Source: Niastella yeongjuensis
GTDB taxonomy: Bacteria; Bacteroidota; Bacteroidia; Chitinophagales; Chitinophagaceae
Assembly: GCF_900110245.1 (NCBI RefSeq)
Contig: NZ_FOCZ01000007.1
Span: 62,001-126,000, forward strand
Reading direction: 5' to 3'
Length of the DNA stretch: 64,000 bases
Shown here: positions 8,244-16,287 of the stretch, one piece after another
How the letters are laid out: each line of letters opens with the position of its first letter
Numbering within the stretch: the stretch's first letter is position 1
The notes under the pieces: model-generated
Database searches by the model: none
The model's input: the letters and a program-made list of their open reading frames with translations, nothing else
What the model was told of the DNA's origin: nothing
Made by a program: the position numbers and the translations under genes

Positions 8244-9806
8244 ATGCAACAGGAGTTTTTTTACGGCATCGATCAATTAACTATTGGCAGTGCACTGGCA
8301 ATTGCCGGTGGTAAAACAAAAGGCGTGTTGAATAAAACCGCCATTGGCAATATTCAAAAAAGCCAACAGTACGTACAGGAAATTGTAGCAACCAACAGAA
8401 CGGTATATGGAGTTAATACCGGTTTTGGGGTACTGGCCAATAAACCCGTTTCGGAAGAAGATACCCGCACCCTGCAACATAAGATCTTGCAAAGCCACAG
8501 CGTAGGCGTGGGTGCACCCATTCCCGTGGAGGTTGCCAAACTGATGCTCATTACCAAAGTACATGCACTGGCGCGTGGTTATTCGGGCGCTCAGCTGGAA
8601 ACATTACAACGCATCATCTGGCATATCGAGCAGGATGTAATTCCGGTAGTGCCCGAAAAGGGAAGCGTGGGCGCTTCCGGTGATCTGGCGCCGCTGGCCC
8701 ATTTGTTCTTACCCCTCATTGGGTTAGGAGAGGTATTTTACAAAAGCACCCGGTATAAAGCGCAGGACATATTAAAACAATTTGGGTTGGAACCCATTCA
8801 ACTGGGCCCCAAGGAAGGACTGGCCCTGATAAACGGCACCCAGTTCATTTTATCGTTTGCGGTAAAAGCGGTGCAGCGGATGCATTATTGTCTGGAAGCG
8901 GCCGATATCATTGGCGCCATGAGTCTGGAAGCATTGACCGGCACCAAAGCGCCTTTTGATGAACGCCTGCACCAGTTGCGTCCGTTTGCCGGCAATACCC
9001 TGGTGGCCCAACGGCTGCGGTTGTTATTACACCAAAGCGACATCATGCAAAGCCATGTTGATTGCGGCCGCGTGCAGGACCCTTACAGTTTGCGCTGTAT
9101 GCCTCAGGTACATGGCGCCAGCCGCAATGCCTGGTTACACCTGAAACAACTCACCGAAATTGAATTGAACTCGGTAACGGATAATCCTATTATATTAAGT
9201 GCCGATGATACCATCAGCGGTGGTAATTTTCACGGTCAGCCTCTGGCACTGCCACTCGACTATGCCTGTATTGCTGCCGCAGAAGCCGGCAATATTTCTG
9301 ACCGCCGGTGTTACCTGCTGCTGGAAGGAAAATGGGGGCTGCCCATGTTGCTGATGAAAGACGTAGGGTTGAACAGTGGGTTTATGATCCCGCAATACAC
9401 CACGGCTGCATTGGTAACAGAAAATAAAACACTTTGCTTTCCTGCCAGTGCCGACAGTATTCCTACCTCGCTGGGGCAGGAGGACCATGTGAGCATGGGC
9501 AGCATCAGTGGCCGCAAGCTGAACCAGGTGCTGGATAACCTGGAATTCATTTTGGCTATCGAGTTACTGAGCGCCTGTCAGGCCATTGAATTCAGACGGC
9601 CATTAAAAAGCAGTGAGATCCTGGAATCGGCCCATGATTATGTACGGCAGTTTGTAAGCTTTGCCGAGGAAGACCGCATTTTTGCCGATGACATCGATCA
9701 GATAAAACAACTCATCAGTAATTTTTCGTTTGTAGAACATTGTAATGCATTCGCCGGAATGAAAAAGGTGAATTTAAATACAGGCTTTGAAGCATTCGGT
9801 CTGTAA
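8244..9806 (+). CDS. hutH: Histidine ammonia-lyase
   Basis: A 520-residue enzyme that removes ammonia from L-histidine to give urocanate, the first step of histidine breakdown. The Ala-Ser-Gly triad that cyclises into the MIO electrophile is at residues 144-146 in GSVGASGDLAPLAHL. The catalytic tyrosine region (YGVNTGFG, around residue 55), the NGTQ segment and the QEDHVSMG segment are all present, and the length is normal. It is the second gene of the MarR-led operon and is followed by hutU after 40 bases. Tyr/Phe ammonia-lyases share the fold, but the hutU neighbour makes histidine the likely substrate. Confidence 0.95.
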   Translation: MQQEFFYGIDQLTIGSALAIAGGKTKGVLNKTAIGNIQKSQQYVQEIVATNRTVYGVNTGFGVLANKPVSEEDTRTLQHKILQSHSVGVGAPIPVEVAKLMLITKVHALARGYSGAQLETLQRIIWHIEQDVIPVVPEKGSVGASGDLAPLAHLFLPLIGLGEVFYKSTRYKAQDILKQFGLEPIQLGPKEGLALINGTQFILSFAVKAVQRMHYCLEAADIIGAMSLEALTGTKAPFDERLHQLRPFAGNTLVAQRLRLLLHQSDIMQSHVDCGRVQDPYSLRCMPQVHGASRNAWLHLKQLTEIELNSVTDNPIILSADDTISGGNFHGQPLALPLDYACIAAAEAGNISDRRCYLLLEGKWGLPMLLMKDVGLNSGFMIPQYTTAALVTENKTLCFPASADSIPTSLGQEDHVSMGSISGRKLNQVLDNLEFILAIELLSACQAIEFRRPLKSSEILESAHDYVRQFVSFAEEDRIFADDIDQIKQLISNFSFVEHCNAFAGMKKVNLNTGFEAFGL

Positions 9807-9846
9807 CGTAACACAAAAACTACATTGATAATAAAACGCACTAACG

Positions 9847-11526
9847 ATGACACCAGTAACAAAACACTACGATCCTATAAAATACAAAACGCCAACGGGT
9901 TCACAACTCACCTGCAAAGGCTGGGTACAGGAAGCCGCGCTGCGCATGTTGTTAAACAACCTTGACCCCGCCGTGGCTGAACGGCCCGACGACCTCATCG
10001 TTTACGGCGGCCGCGGAAAAGCAGCCCGGAATTTTGAAGCGCTCGATCTGATCATTCAATCTTTAAAAGACCTGAATGACAATGAGACCCTGCTGATTCA
10101 AAGTGGTAAACCGGTGGGCATTTTGCAAACTCATGAAAACGCGCCCCGGGTACTGCTCTCCAACTCACAACTGGTGCCTAAATGGGCTACCTGGCAGCAT
10201 TTTGACGAACTGGAAAAAAAGGGTTTGATGATGTACGGACAAATGACCGCCGGTTCGTGGATCTACATCGGCAGCCAGGGTATTGTGCAGGGAACGTATG
10301 AAACTTATTCAGCCGCAGCCGATAAACACTTTGGCGGAACTTTAAAAGGAACGTTGAATGTAACAGCCGGATTGGGTGGTATGGGCGGTGCTCAGCCACT
10401 GGCCATTACCATGAATGAAGGCGTGGCGTTAATTGCTGAAGTGGAAGAATGGCGGATAGATAAACGCATAGAGACAAAGTACCTGGATGTGAAAATGACA
10501 AGTATCGATGCGGCGATCGACCGGGCGCTGGAGGCAAAACAAAAAGGAGAAATACTTTCTATAGGGGTATTGTGCAATGCGGTGGAGTTATTAGAACGCC
10601 TGGTTGAAAGAAATATTGTGCCCGATACACTTACAGATCAAACTTCTGCGCATGATCCGTTGATTGGCTACTGGCCGCATGAGATATCCTATGAACAGGC
10701 AAAGGTTTTACGCGAGCAAAATCCCGAACAATATATTTATTATGCTTATAACAGCATGTACCGGCATGTGGAGTTGATGCTGGCCCTGCAGCAAAAAGGC
10801 GCTGTCACCTTCGATTATGGCAATAACATCCGTGCGCGGGCGCAGGAAAAGGGATTGACCAATACTTTTGATTTTCCGGGGTTTGTTCCTGCTTATATCC
10901 GGCCATTGTTTTGCGAAGGAAAAGGGCCCTTCCGCTGGGCGGCATTAAGCGGCGACCCCAACGACATTTCCGTCACAGATGAAGTAATAGGCAATTTATT
11001 TCCAGAGAATAAATCATTGCAACGCTGGTTGAAACTGGCCAAAGAAAAAATTGCCTTTCAGGGATTACCTGCACGTATTTGCTGGCTGGGGCAGGGGGAA
11101 AGAGAAAAAGCAGGACTGGCCTTCAATGAACTGGTAAGGACCGGCAAAGTAAAAGCGCCCATTGTCATTGGCCGTGATCACCTGGATACGGGTTCCGTAG
11201 CATCCCCTAACAGAGAAACCGAGTCGATGCTGGATGGCAGTGATGCGGTGGCAGACTGGCCGATCCTGAATGCATTGGTCAATACGGCAGGTGGTGCCAG
11301 CTGGGTAAGTTTGCATCATGGTGGCGGGGTAGGGATGGGGTATAGTATTCATGCCGGTATGGTGATCGTTGCCGACGGAACAATCGATGCTGAACAACGA
11401 TTAGCAAGGGTGTTAAGAAACGATCCGGGTATGGGAGTTATACGACATGCGGATGCCGGATATGACCTCGCAAAAGAAACTTCAAAGAAATTTGACCTTG
11501 ATTTGAATAAACGCTTCCATAAATAA
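9847..11526 (+). CDS. hutU: Urocanate hydratase
   Basis: A 559-residue NAD+-dependent enzyme converting urocanate to 4-imidazolone-5-propionate. The protein is full length and conserved throughout: [11 protein letters not shown] near the start, [13 protein letters not shown] in the NAD-binding domain, the active-site segment [10 protein letters not shown], and the histidine/glycine-rich [17 protein letters not shown] near the C-terminus. It follows hutH at 40 bases with no terminator between them. About 135 bases then separate it from an unrelated secreted protein gene, so the MarR-hutH-hutU transcript may end there. Confidence 0.96.
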   Translation: MTPVTKHYDPIKYKTPTGSQLTCKGWVQEAALRMLLNNLDPAVAERPDDLIVYGGRGKAARNFEALDLIIQSLKDLNDNETLLIQSGKPVGILQTHENAPRVLLSNSQLVPKWATWQHFDELEKKGLMMYGQMTAGSWIYIGSQGIVQGTYETYSAAADKHFGGTLKGTLNVTAGLGGMGGAQPLAITMNEGVALIAEVEEWRIDKRIETKYLDVKMTSIDAAIDRALEAKQKGEILSIGVLCNAVELLERLVERNIVPDTLTDQTSAHDPLIGYWPHEISYEQAKVLREQNPEQYIYYAYNSMYRHVELMLALQQKGAVTFDYGNNIRARAQEKGLTNTFDFPGFVPAYIRPLFCEGKGPFRWAALSGDPNDISVTDEVIGNLFPENKSLQRWLKLAKEKIAFQGLPARICWLGQGEREKAGLAFNELVRTGKVKAPIVIGRDHLDTGSVASPNRETESMLDGSDAVADWPILNALVNTAGGASWVSLHHGGGVGMGYSIHAGMVIVADGTIDAEQRLARVLRNDPGMGVIRHADAGYDLAKETSKKFDLDLNKRFHK

Positions 11527-11660
11527 CAATAATTTTCTATTTTGCTGTCGATACCACCGACCCCGACCGGAAAAATTGGTATTTATACTATGACAAAATA
11601 TCTGCATAATTTGTACGTTGTAGCAATTATGAAGATAAATACGCATGAAAAATCCGCAAT

Positions 11661-12239
11661 ATGAAAACAACCATTTCCTTGTTCATTTTTGCCTTGTTAG
11701 CTACCAGCACCGTTTTTTCGCAAGCGAAAATCAGCTTGAAGATCGTTCAAAACGGCGCAGCCATTGCCCCTGTTAATGGCGAGTATGAGTTAAAGAAAGC
11801 CCCTTTTTCCGTTGAGTTCACTTTTGACGTTAATGCCGTAGATGGCGTTTTCGTAAATGCAGATTTCACCGATGGCGTGTACAAAATTGGTGATAAAGCC
11901 CCTTTAGCCGACCTTCAAGACATTCCATTTAAAATTGTGAAAGAAGACAATTTTAACCCCAACAAACAAATTGCTGTTTCAGACAATTGGTCGTTTTGGT
12001 TTTACAACAAAGGAACCAACGAATACCGTTGGGACCGTGACATTAAAACGGTAGATGCCAATACGGTTACTGCTACCCGTACAATTGAACAGTTGTATTT
12101 CCCGGTAAAAGAGAAAACCGTTAAAATGGCTGAAGTGGGAGAACCACTTTATTTGTTTTTCCTGGTTACCAACCCCTATAACCAACGTGGTGTGGTAAGA
12201 GAGCAATACCGTCAACGCGCGAAGTTGAATTTCAAATAA
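11661..12239 (+). CDS. Secreted protein of unknown function
   Basis: A 192-residue protein with a clear signal peptide (MKTTISLFIFALLATSTVFSQA, cleavage after about residue 20). The mature part is rich in beta-prone segments and has no cysteine, lipobox or recognisable catalytic motif. I do not recognise the family. It sits between hutU and the trehalose synthase gene and ends at a strong terminator at 12271-12300, so it is probably expressed on its own or as the tail of the hut transcript. A periplasmic or exported soluble protein is all that can be supported. Confidence 0.7.
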   Translation: MKTTISLFIFALLATSTVFSQAKISLKIVQNGAAIAPVNGEYELKKAPFSVEFTFDVNAVDGVFVNADFTDGVYKIGDKAPLADLQDIPFKIVKEDNFNPNKQIAVSDNWSFWFYNKGTNEYRWDRDIKTVDANTVTATRTIEQLYFPVKEKTVKMAEVGEPLYLFFLVTNPYNQRGVVREQYRQRAKLNFK

Positions 12240-12270
12240 GGCCAAAAGAACACTCAATACAACATTAAGG

Positions 12271-12309
12271 GAGATAAGGATGCAAGTCCTTGTCTCTTTT
12301 TCTTTTTTA
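12271..12309 (+). terminator. Rho-independent terminator
   Basis: GAGATAAGGA (12271-12280) pairs with TCCTTGTCTC (12287-12296), with one G-U wobble and a six-base loop, followed by a T-rich run. It ends the secreted protein gene. Confidence 0.85.
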
Positions 12310-12317
12310 GGGGGCAT

Positions 12318-12339
12318 CGCTGCCGCGAAGAAGTGTATT
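12318..12339. repeat. 22-base dispersed repeat, copy 1
   Basis: The reverse complement of these 22 bases is identical to 50698-50719. In both places it is bordered by GGCAGAGA and CTGCCTT-type heptamers. See the matching finding. Confidence 0.8.
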
Positions 12340-12340
12340 C

Positions 12341-12366
12341 CTCTCTGCCTTCTGCCCTCTGCCTTT
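12341..12366. repeat. CTGCCTT/CTGCCCT heptamer array
   Basis: A short array of the same heptamer family seen at 1584, 2301, 40081, 47021 and 57944. It lies between the terminator and the trehalose synthase gene. Confidence 0.8.
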
Positions 12367-12475
12367 CTTCCCCCTATTGGCACCATAATTTCATTGATAA
12401 TAAACCATGTAACAGGGCCTGGCACATTTGTACGTGACAGCAGCCTTTATTATTAATTGGTTTACTGTTTTTTCT

Positions 12476-14710
12476 ATGGGACGATTGATTATAATATCTA
12501 ATAGGTTGCCTTTTTCTATTGATCATGAAGGAGATCAGCTAAATCTGCGGCAAAGTTCGGGCGGGCTGGTTTCTGCTATAAAAAGTTATTTTGAAAGTGA
12601 TAGTTCTACAAACAGAGGCTTTACAGAGAAGTTGTGGCTCGGTGTGGCAGATTTTCCCCAAAATGAATGGAGTATTGTCGAAGAAAAACTCTCGGGTCTT
12701 GATTTTCAAATTGTACCGCTCTTTGTAAATAAGCTGTTGTACAAGGATTATTATAACGGCTTCTCCAATTCCGTATTATGGCCGCTGTTCCATTATTTTC
12801 CAAATCTGGTTGAATCGAATGTGCACTATTTTGATGCTTATGTAAAAGTGAACCGCGCGTTTGCCGATAAACTAATACCCTTGCTGGAACCCGATGACAC
12901 CATCTGGATCCACGATTATCAATTGCTGTTATTACCCGAAATGATAAGGGCTGAAAAAGCAGACGCTGCCATTGGTTTCTTTTTGCATATTCCATTTCCT
13001 TCTTACGAGTTGTTCAGGACCTTACCGGCAGAATGGAAAACCTCGCTGGTACGGGGTGTGCTCGGCAGCGACCTGATCGGTTTTCACACGCACGATTATG
13101 CGCAACACTTTTTACAATCGGCCAAAATGATCCTTGGCGTAGATAGTTCATTTCACGCCATGCAGTACCAGGACCGGCTGGTAAAAGCCGACCTGTTCCC
13201 GATCAGCATCGATTATAAAAAATTCAACAGGGCCTGCAGTGACCTGGAAACAAAACAATATTACAACGAGATCATAAAGAATTTTGATAGCAGGAAGATC
13301 ATTTTCTCGGTAGACAGACTGGATTACACCAAGGGATTAATGGACAGGCTGAATGCCTATGAACATTTCCTTGACCAGTATCCCGAGTGGCGGGAGAAAG
13401 TGGTGTTCATTCTGAATATAGTTCCCTCGCGGGATGATATTCAGGCATACACCGAACGTAAACAACAAATAGAACAAAAGATAGGTACCATTAACGGTAA
13501 GGTATCAACCATTACCTGGCAACCTATCATTTACCGATACACCCATCTTCCGTTCAACGAACTGGCGGCGCTGTACAAAGCGGCCGATGTGGCTTTAATA
13601 ACACCTTTGCGCGATGGGATGAACCTGGTTGCCAAAGAATATGTTGCCAGTTGTTCGGGACGGAAAGGCGTTTTAATTCTGAGTGAACTGGCCGGGGCTG
13701 CCAACGAGTTGAATGAAGCCCTGTTGGTAAATCCCATTGACACCATTGAAGTGTCGAACGCAATAAACCGGGCATTGACCATGCCTGAGGAAGAACAGGA
13801 ACACCGCATGTTCCTGATGCAACAGCGCTTATCTGATTACGATGTTATAAAATGGGTAAGCGATTTTCTCGATCAACTGGCGAACGTAAAACAGGAACAG
13901 TTGAAACAACAGGTGAAAGTGCTCGATGAACGCGTGATTGCACAAATTCATTTGCATTACCAGGTGGCCAACAGCCGCTGTCTGTTGTTAGACTATGACG
14001 GCACGCTGGTGCCCTATGCCCGGATACCGTCGGAAGCAAAACCCAATGACGAGTTGCGTGCCATTTTGAACGGGTTATCATCTGATCCCAAAAACAATGT
14101 GGTGATCATCAGCGGCCGCGAAGCCTATACACTGGAAAAATGGCTGGGCGATCTGCCGATGATGCTGGTAGCTGAACATGGCGCCAGTTTTAAACCCAAG
14201 GGCGATCAATGGCAACAGGCCGTTTCTATTCCTGATCAATGGAAGAACGAGATCAGGCCCATTATGCAACTGTTCGTTACCCATTGCGTTGGTTCTTTTA
14301 TTGAAGAAAAAACCAATACCCTGGCCTGGCACTATCGCAATACCCACCCCGAACTGGGTTTTACCCGGTCAAGGGAGCTGATCAATAACCTTACGCAGCT
14401 GTTGCAAAACACCATGCTGCAGGTAGTGGATGGCAATAAGGTAGTGGAAGTGCGCATGTCGGGTTTTGATAAAGGGATAATGGCCCTGAAAATAGTGAAC
14501 GATACGCAGCCCGATTTTGTATTGTGCATAGGCGATGATACCACCGATGAAGATATGTTTAAAGCATTGGGCGAACGTGCTTACAGTATTAAAGTAAGCA
14601 ATGGATCAACCGCTGCGCAATACACTGTTTTTTCACAAATAAAGGTATTGCAATTATTGAAGAAGCTGATGTTGCCCATTGTAAATAAACAATACGCGGC
14701 AAAAACTTAA
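12476..14710 (+). CDS. otsAB: Bifunctional trehalose-6-phosphate synthase/phosphatase
   Basis: A 744-residue fusion that makes trehalose from UDP-glucose and glucose-6-phosphate. Residues 1 to about 470 form a GT20 glycosyltransferase: RLIIISNRLPFS at the N-terminus, IWIHDYQLLLLP and IGFFLHIPFPS in the donor site, and DRLDYTKGL in the second Rossmann half. From about residue 500 a HAD-type trehalose-phosphatase follows, starting with the nucleophile motif LLLDYDGTLVP and ending with CIGDDTTDEDMF. A TTG-initiated extension to 12428 is possible, but the ATG at 12476 begins directly at the conserved strand and is preferred. The gene sits inside the hut cluster, bounded on each side by a terminator, so it is transcribed separately. 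Trehalose is a general stress protectant. Confidence 0.94.
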   Translation: MGRLIIISNRLPFSIDHEGDQLNLRQSSGGLVSAIKSYFESDSSTNRGFTEKLWLGVADFPQNEWSIVEEKLSGLDFQIVPLFVNKLLYKDYYNGFSNSVLWPLFHYFPNLVESNVHYFDAYVKVNRAFADKLIPLLEPDDTIWIHDYQLLLLPEMIRAEKADAAIGFFLHIPFPSYELFRTLPAEWKTSLVRGVLGSDLIGFHTHDYAQHFLQSAKMILGVDSSFHAMQYQDRLVKADLFPISIDYKKFNRACSDLETKQYYNEIIKNFDSRKIIFSVDRLDYTKGLMDRLNAYEHFLDQYPEWREKVVFILNIVPSRDDIQAYTERKQQIEQKIGTINGKVSTITWQPIIYRYTHLPFNELAALYKAADVALITPLRDGMNLVAKEYVASCSGRKGVLILSELAGAANELNEALLVNPIDTIEVSNAINRALTMPEEEQEHRMFLMQQRLSDYDVIKWVSDFLDQLANVKQEQLKQQVKVLDERVIAQIHLHYQVANSRCLLLDYDGTLVPYARIPSEAKPNDELRAILNGLSSDPKNNVVIISGREAYTLEKWLGDLPMMLVAEHGASFKPKGDQWQQAVSIPDQWKNEIRPIMQLFVTHCVGSFIEEKTNTLAWHYRNTHPELGFTRSRELINNLTQLLQNTMLQVVDGNKVVEVRMSGFDKGIMALKIVNDTQPDFVLCIGDDTTDEDMFKALGERAYSIKVSNGSTAAQYTVFSQIKVLQLLKKLMLPIVNKQYAAKT

Positions 14711-14731
14711 TATGGGATTGTCCAACAGAAA

Positions 14732-14777
14732 GTCCGGAAAAGTATCCGCGTTGCGGAGCTGATTCCGGGCTTTTTTA
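14732..14777 (+). terminator. Rho-independent terminator
   Basis: Outer stem GTCCGGAA/TTCCGGGC (14732-14739 with 14763-14770, one wobble) encloses an inner perfect stem TCCGC/GCGGA (14745-14749 with 14753-14757). A run of six T follows. It separates otsAB from hutI. Confidence 0.8.
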
Positions 14778-14793
14778 TGCCTATCTTCACTCC

Positions 14794-16041
14794 ATGGCCG
14801 CAACACTTTTTACCAATATCAAACAACTCGTAAATGTACGGGAGCAATGGCCTGTACTGCGGGGAAAAGAACTGGCAAACCTGCCATGTATAGACAACGC
14901 ATTTTTATTGATAGAAGAGGATACCATTGTTGCCTATGGCGCCATGAACGAGCTGGCAAAAAGCAATCGCGCGCTGCCAACTGAAACCATCGACGCAACA
15001 GGGAAAATTATAATGCCCACCTGGTGCGACAGCCATACCCACCTGGTATTTGCCGCCAGCCGGGAAAATGAATTCATCGATAAATTAAAAGGACTCAGCT
15101 ATGCTGAAATTGCCGCCCGGGGTGGAGGCATTCTGAATTCGGCCCGTAAACTAAATGAGGCGTCGGAAGATGAACTCTTCAACCTGGCCTGGGGCCGCCT
15201 GCAGGAGTTGACCCAATTAGGCACCGGCGCTATTGAAATAAAAAGCGGGTATGGCCTTACCGTTGCCGGCGAATTGAAAATGCTGCGGGTGATAAAGAAA
15301 TTGCGCGAGCGGTCGGCCGTAACCATCAAAGCCACTTTCCTGGGCGCACATACGTACCCGGTGGAATATAAAGAGAACCACCAGGGATATATCGATCTTA
15401 TTATAAATGACATGCTGCCCGTTATTGGACGGGAGCAACTGGCCGATTACATCGATGTGTTTTGCGAAACGGGTTTCTTTTCACCGGAAGAAACAGCCCT
15501 GATCTGTAAAGCCGGGATGCAGTATGGATTAAAACCAAAGATCCATGCCAACCAGTTGAATTTATCGGGTGGTGTGCAAACCGGTGTAGCCCTGGGCGCT
15601 GTAAGTGTAGATCATTTGGAGACCATGGATGATGCGGCCATAAAAGCACTGGCCGGCGCCGAAACAATAGGGACCTTGTTGCCCACCGCTGCCTTCTTTT
15701 TAAGAATGCCGTTTCAACCGGCCCGTACTTTAATAGATGCAGGCTGCGCCATTGCACTGGCCTCGGATTTCAACCCCGGTTCATCCCCCAGTGGTAATAT
15801 GAACCTGGTAGTGAATATGAGCTGTATTCAAATGAAAATGCTGCCCGAAGAAGCTCTCAACGCGGCTACGCTGAACGGCGCCTGGGCCATGGAATGTGCC
15901 GATAAACTGGGTAGTATTTCTGTTGGAAAAAAAGCGAACCTGATAATTACAAAGCCAGTTCCATCATTGGCGTATATACCGTATTCATTTGGTTCTAATT
16001 TAATTGAGCAGGTGATGATTGAAGGGCAGTGGGCAGTTTGA
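14794..16041 (+). CDS. hutI: Imidazolonepropionase
   Basis: A 415-residue amidohydrolase that opens imidazolone-propionate to N-formimino-L-glutamate, the third histidine-degradation step. The metal-binding His-x-His is in CDSHTHLVF (H81 and H83). The segments GAIEIKSGYGL, KATFLGAHTYP and IHANQLNLSGG supply further metal and substrate ligands, and LASDFNPGSSP is the closing catalytic loop. The length is normal. It starts only 17 bases after the T-run of the otsAB terminator, so it must have its own promoter. TATCTTCA just upstream is an imperfect -7 candidate. It is separated from hutH-hutU by two unrelated genes. Confidence 0.95.
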   Translation: MAATLFTNIKQLVNVREQWPVLRGKELANLPCIDNAFLLIEEDTIVAYGAMNELAKSNRALPTETIDATGKIIMPTWCDSHTHLVFAASRENEFIDKLKGLSYAEIAARGGGILNSARKLNEASEDELFNLAWGRLQELTQLGTGAIEIKSGYGLTVAGELKMLRVIKKLRERSAVTIKATFLGAHTYPVEYKENHQGYIDLIINDMLPVIGREQLADYIDVFCETGFFSPEETALICKAGMQYGLKPKIHANQLNLSGGVQTGVALGAVSVDHLETMDDAAIKALAGAETIGTLLPTAAFFLRMPFQPARTLIDAGCAIALASDFNPGSSPSGNMNLVVNMSCIQMKMLPEEALNAATLNGAWAMECADKLGSISVGKKANLIITKPVPSLAYIPYSFGSNLIEQVMIEGQWAV

Positions 16042-16096
16042 ATACAGTTGAAAGTTTAAAGTTGAAAGTTGAAAGTTGAAAGTTGAAAGTTGAAAG
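16041..16096. repeat. AGTTGAAAGT tandem repeat
   Basis: About six direct copies of AGTTGAAAGT-type units follow the hutI stop codon and lead straight into the 38-base repeat array. Confidence 0.85.
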
Positions 16097-16208
16097 GCCC
16101 TCCTACGCCAAGGCTTCGGCGGGCGAGGCAGAAGGCCCTCCTACGCCAAGGCTTCGGCGGGCGAAGCAGAAGGCCCTCCTACGCCAAGGCTTCGGCGGGC
16201 GAAGCAGA
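16095..16208. repeat. Three tandem copies of a 38-base GC-rich repeat
   Basis: Copies span 16095-16132, 16133-16170 and 16171-16208, and differ at one base (GAGGCAGA versus GAAGCAGA). Each contains CGCC-N8-GGCG, able to form a hairpin. A diverged single copy in reverse orientation lies at 27523-27557, where it overlaps a coding region. GC content is much higher than in the flanking A/T-rich repeats. Confidence 0.95.
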
Positions 16209-16287
16209 AAAAATTTGGGAGATGTAAGATAGTAAAGTGATCTCAAAGCTTGCGAGCCCCACTCACTACTCACCACTCACAATTAAG

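Noticed and set aside
12428..12475. TTG-initiated extension of the trehalose synthase.
   Set aside because: GT20 enzymes start just before RLIIISNRLP, and the ATG at 12476 is exactly there.
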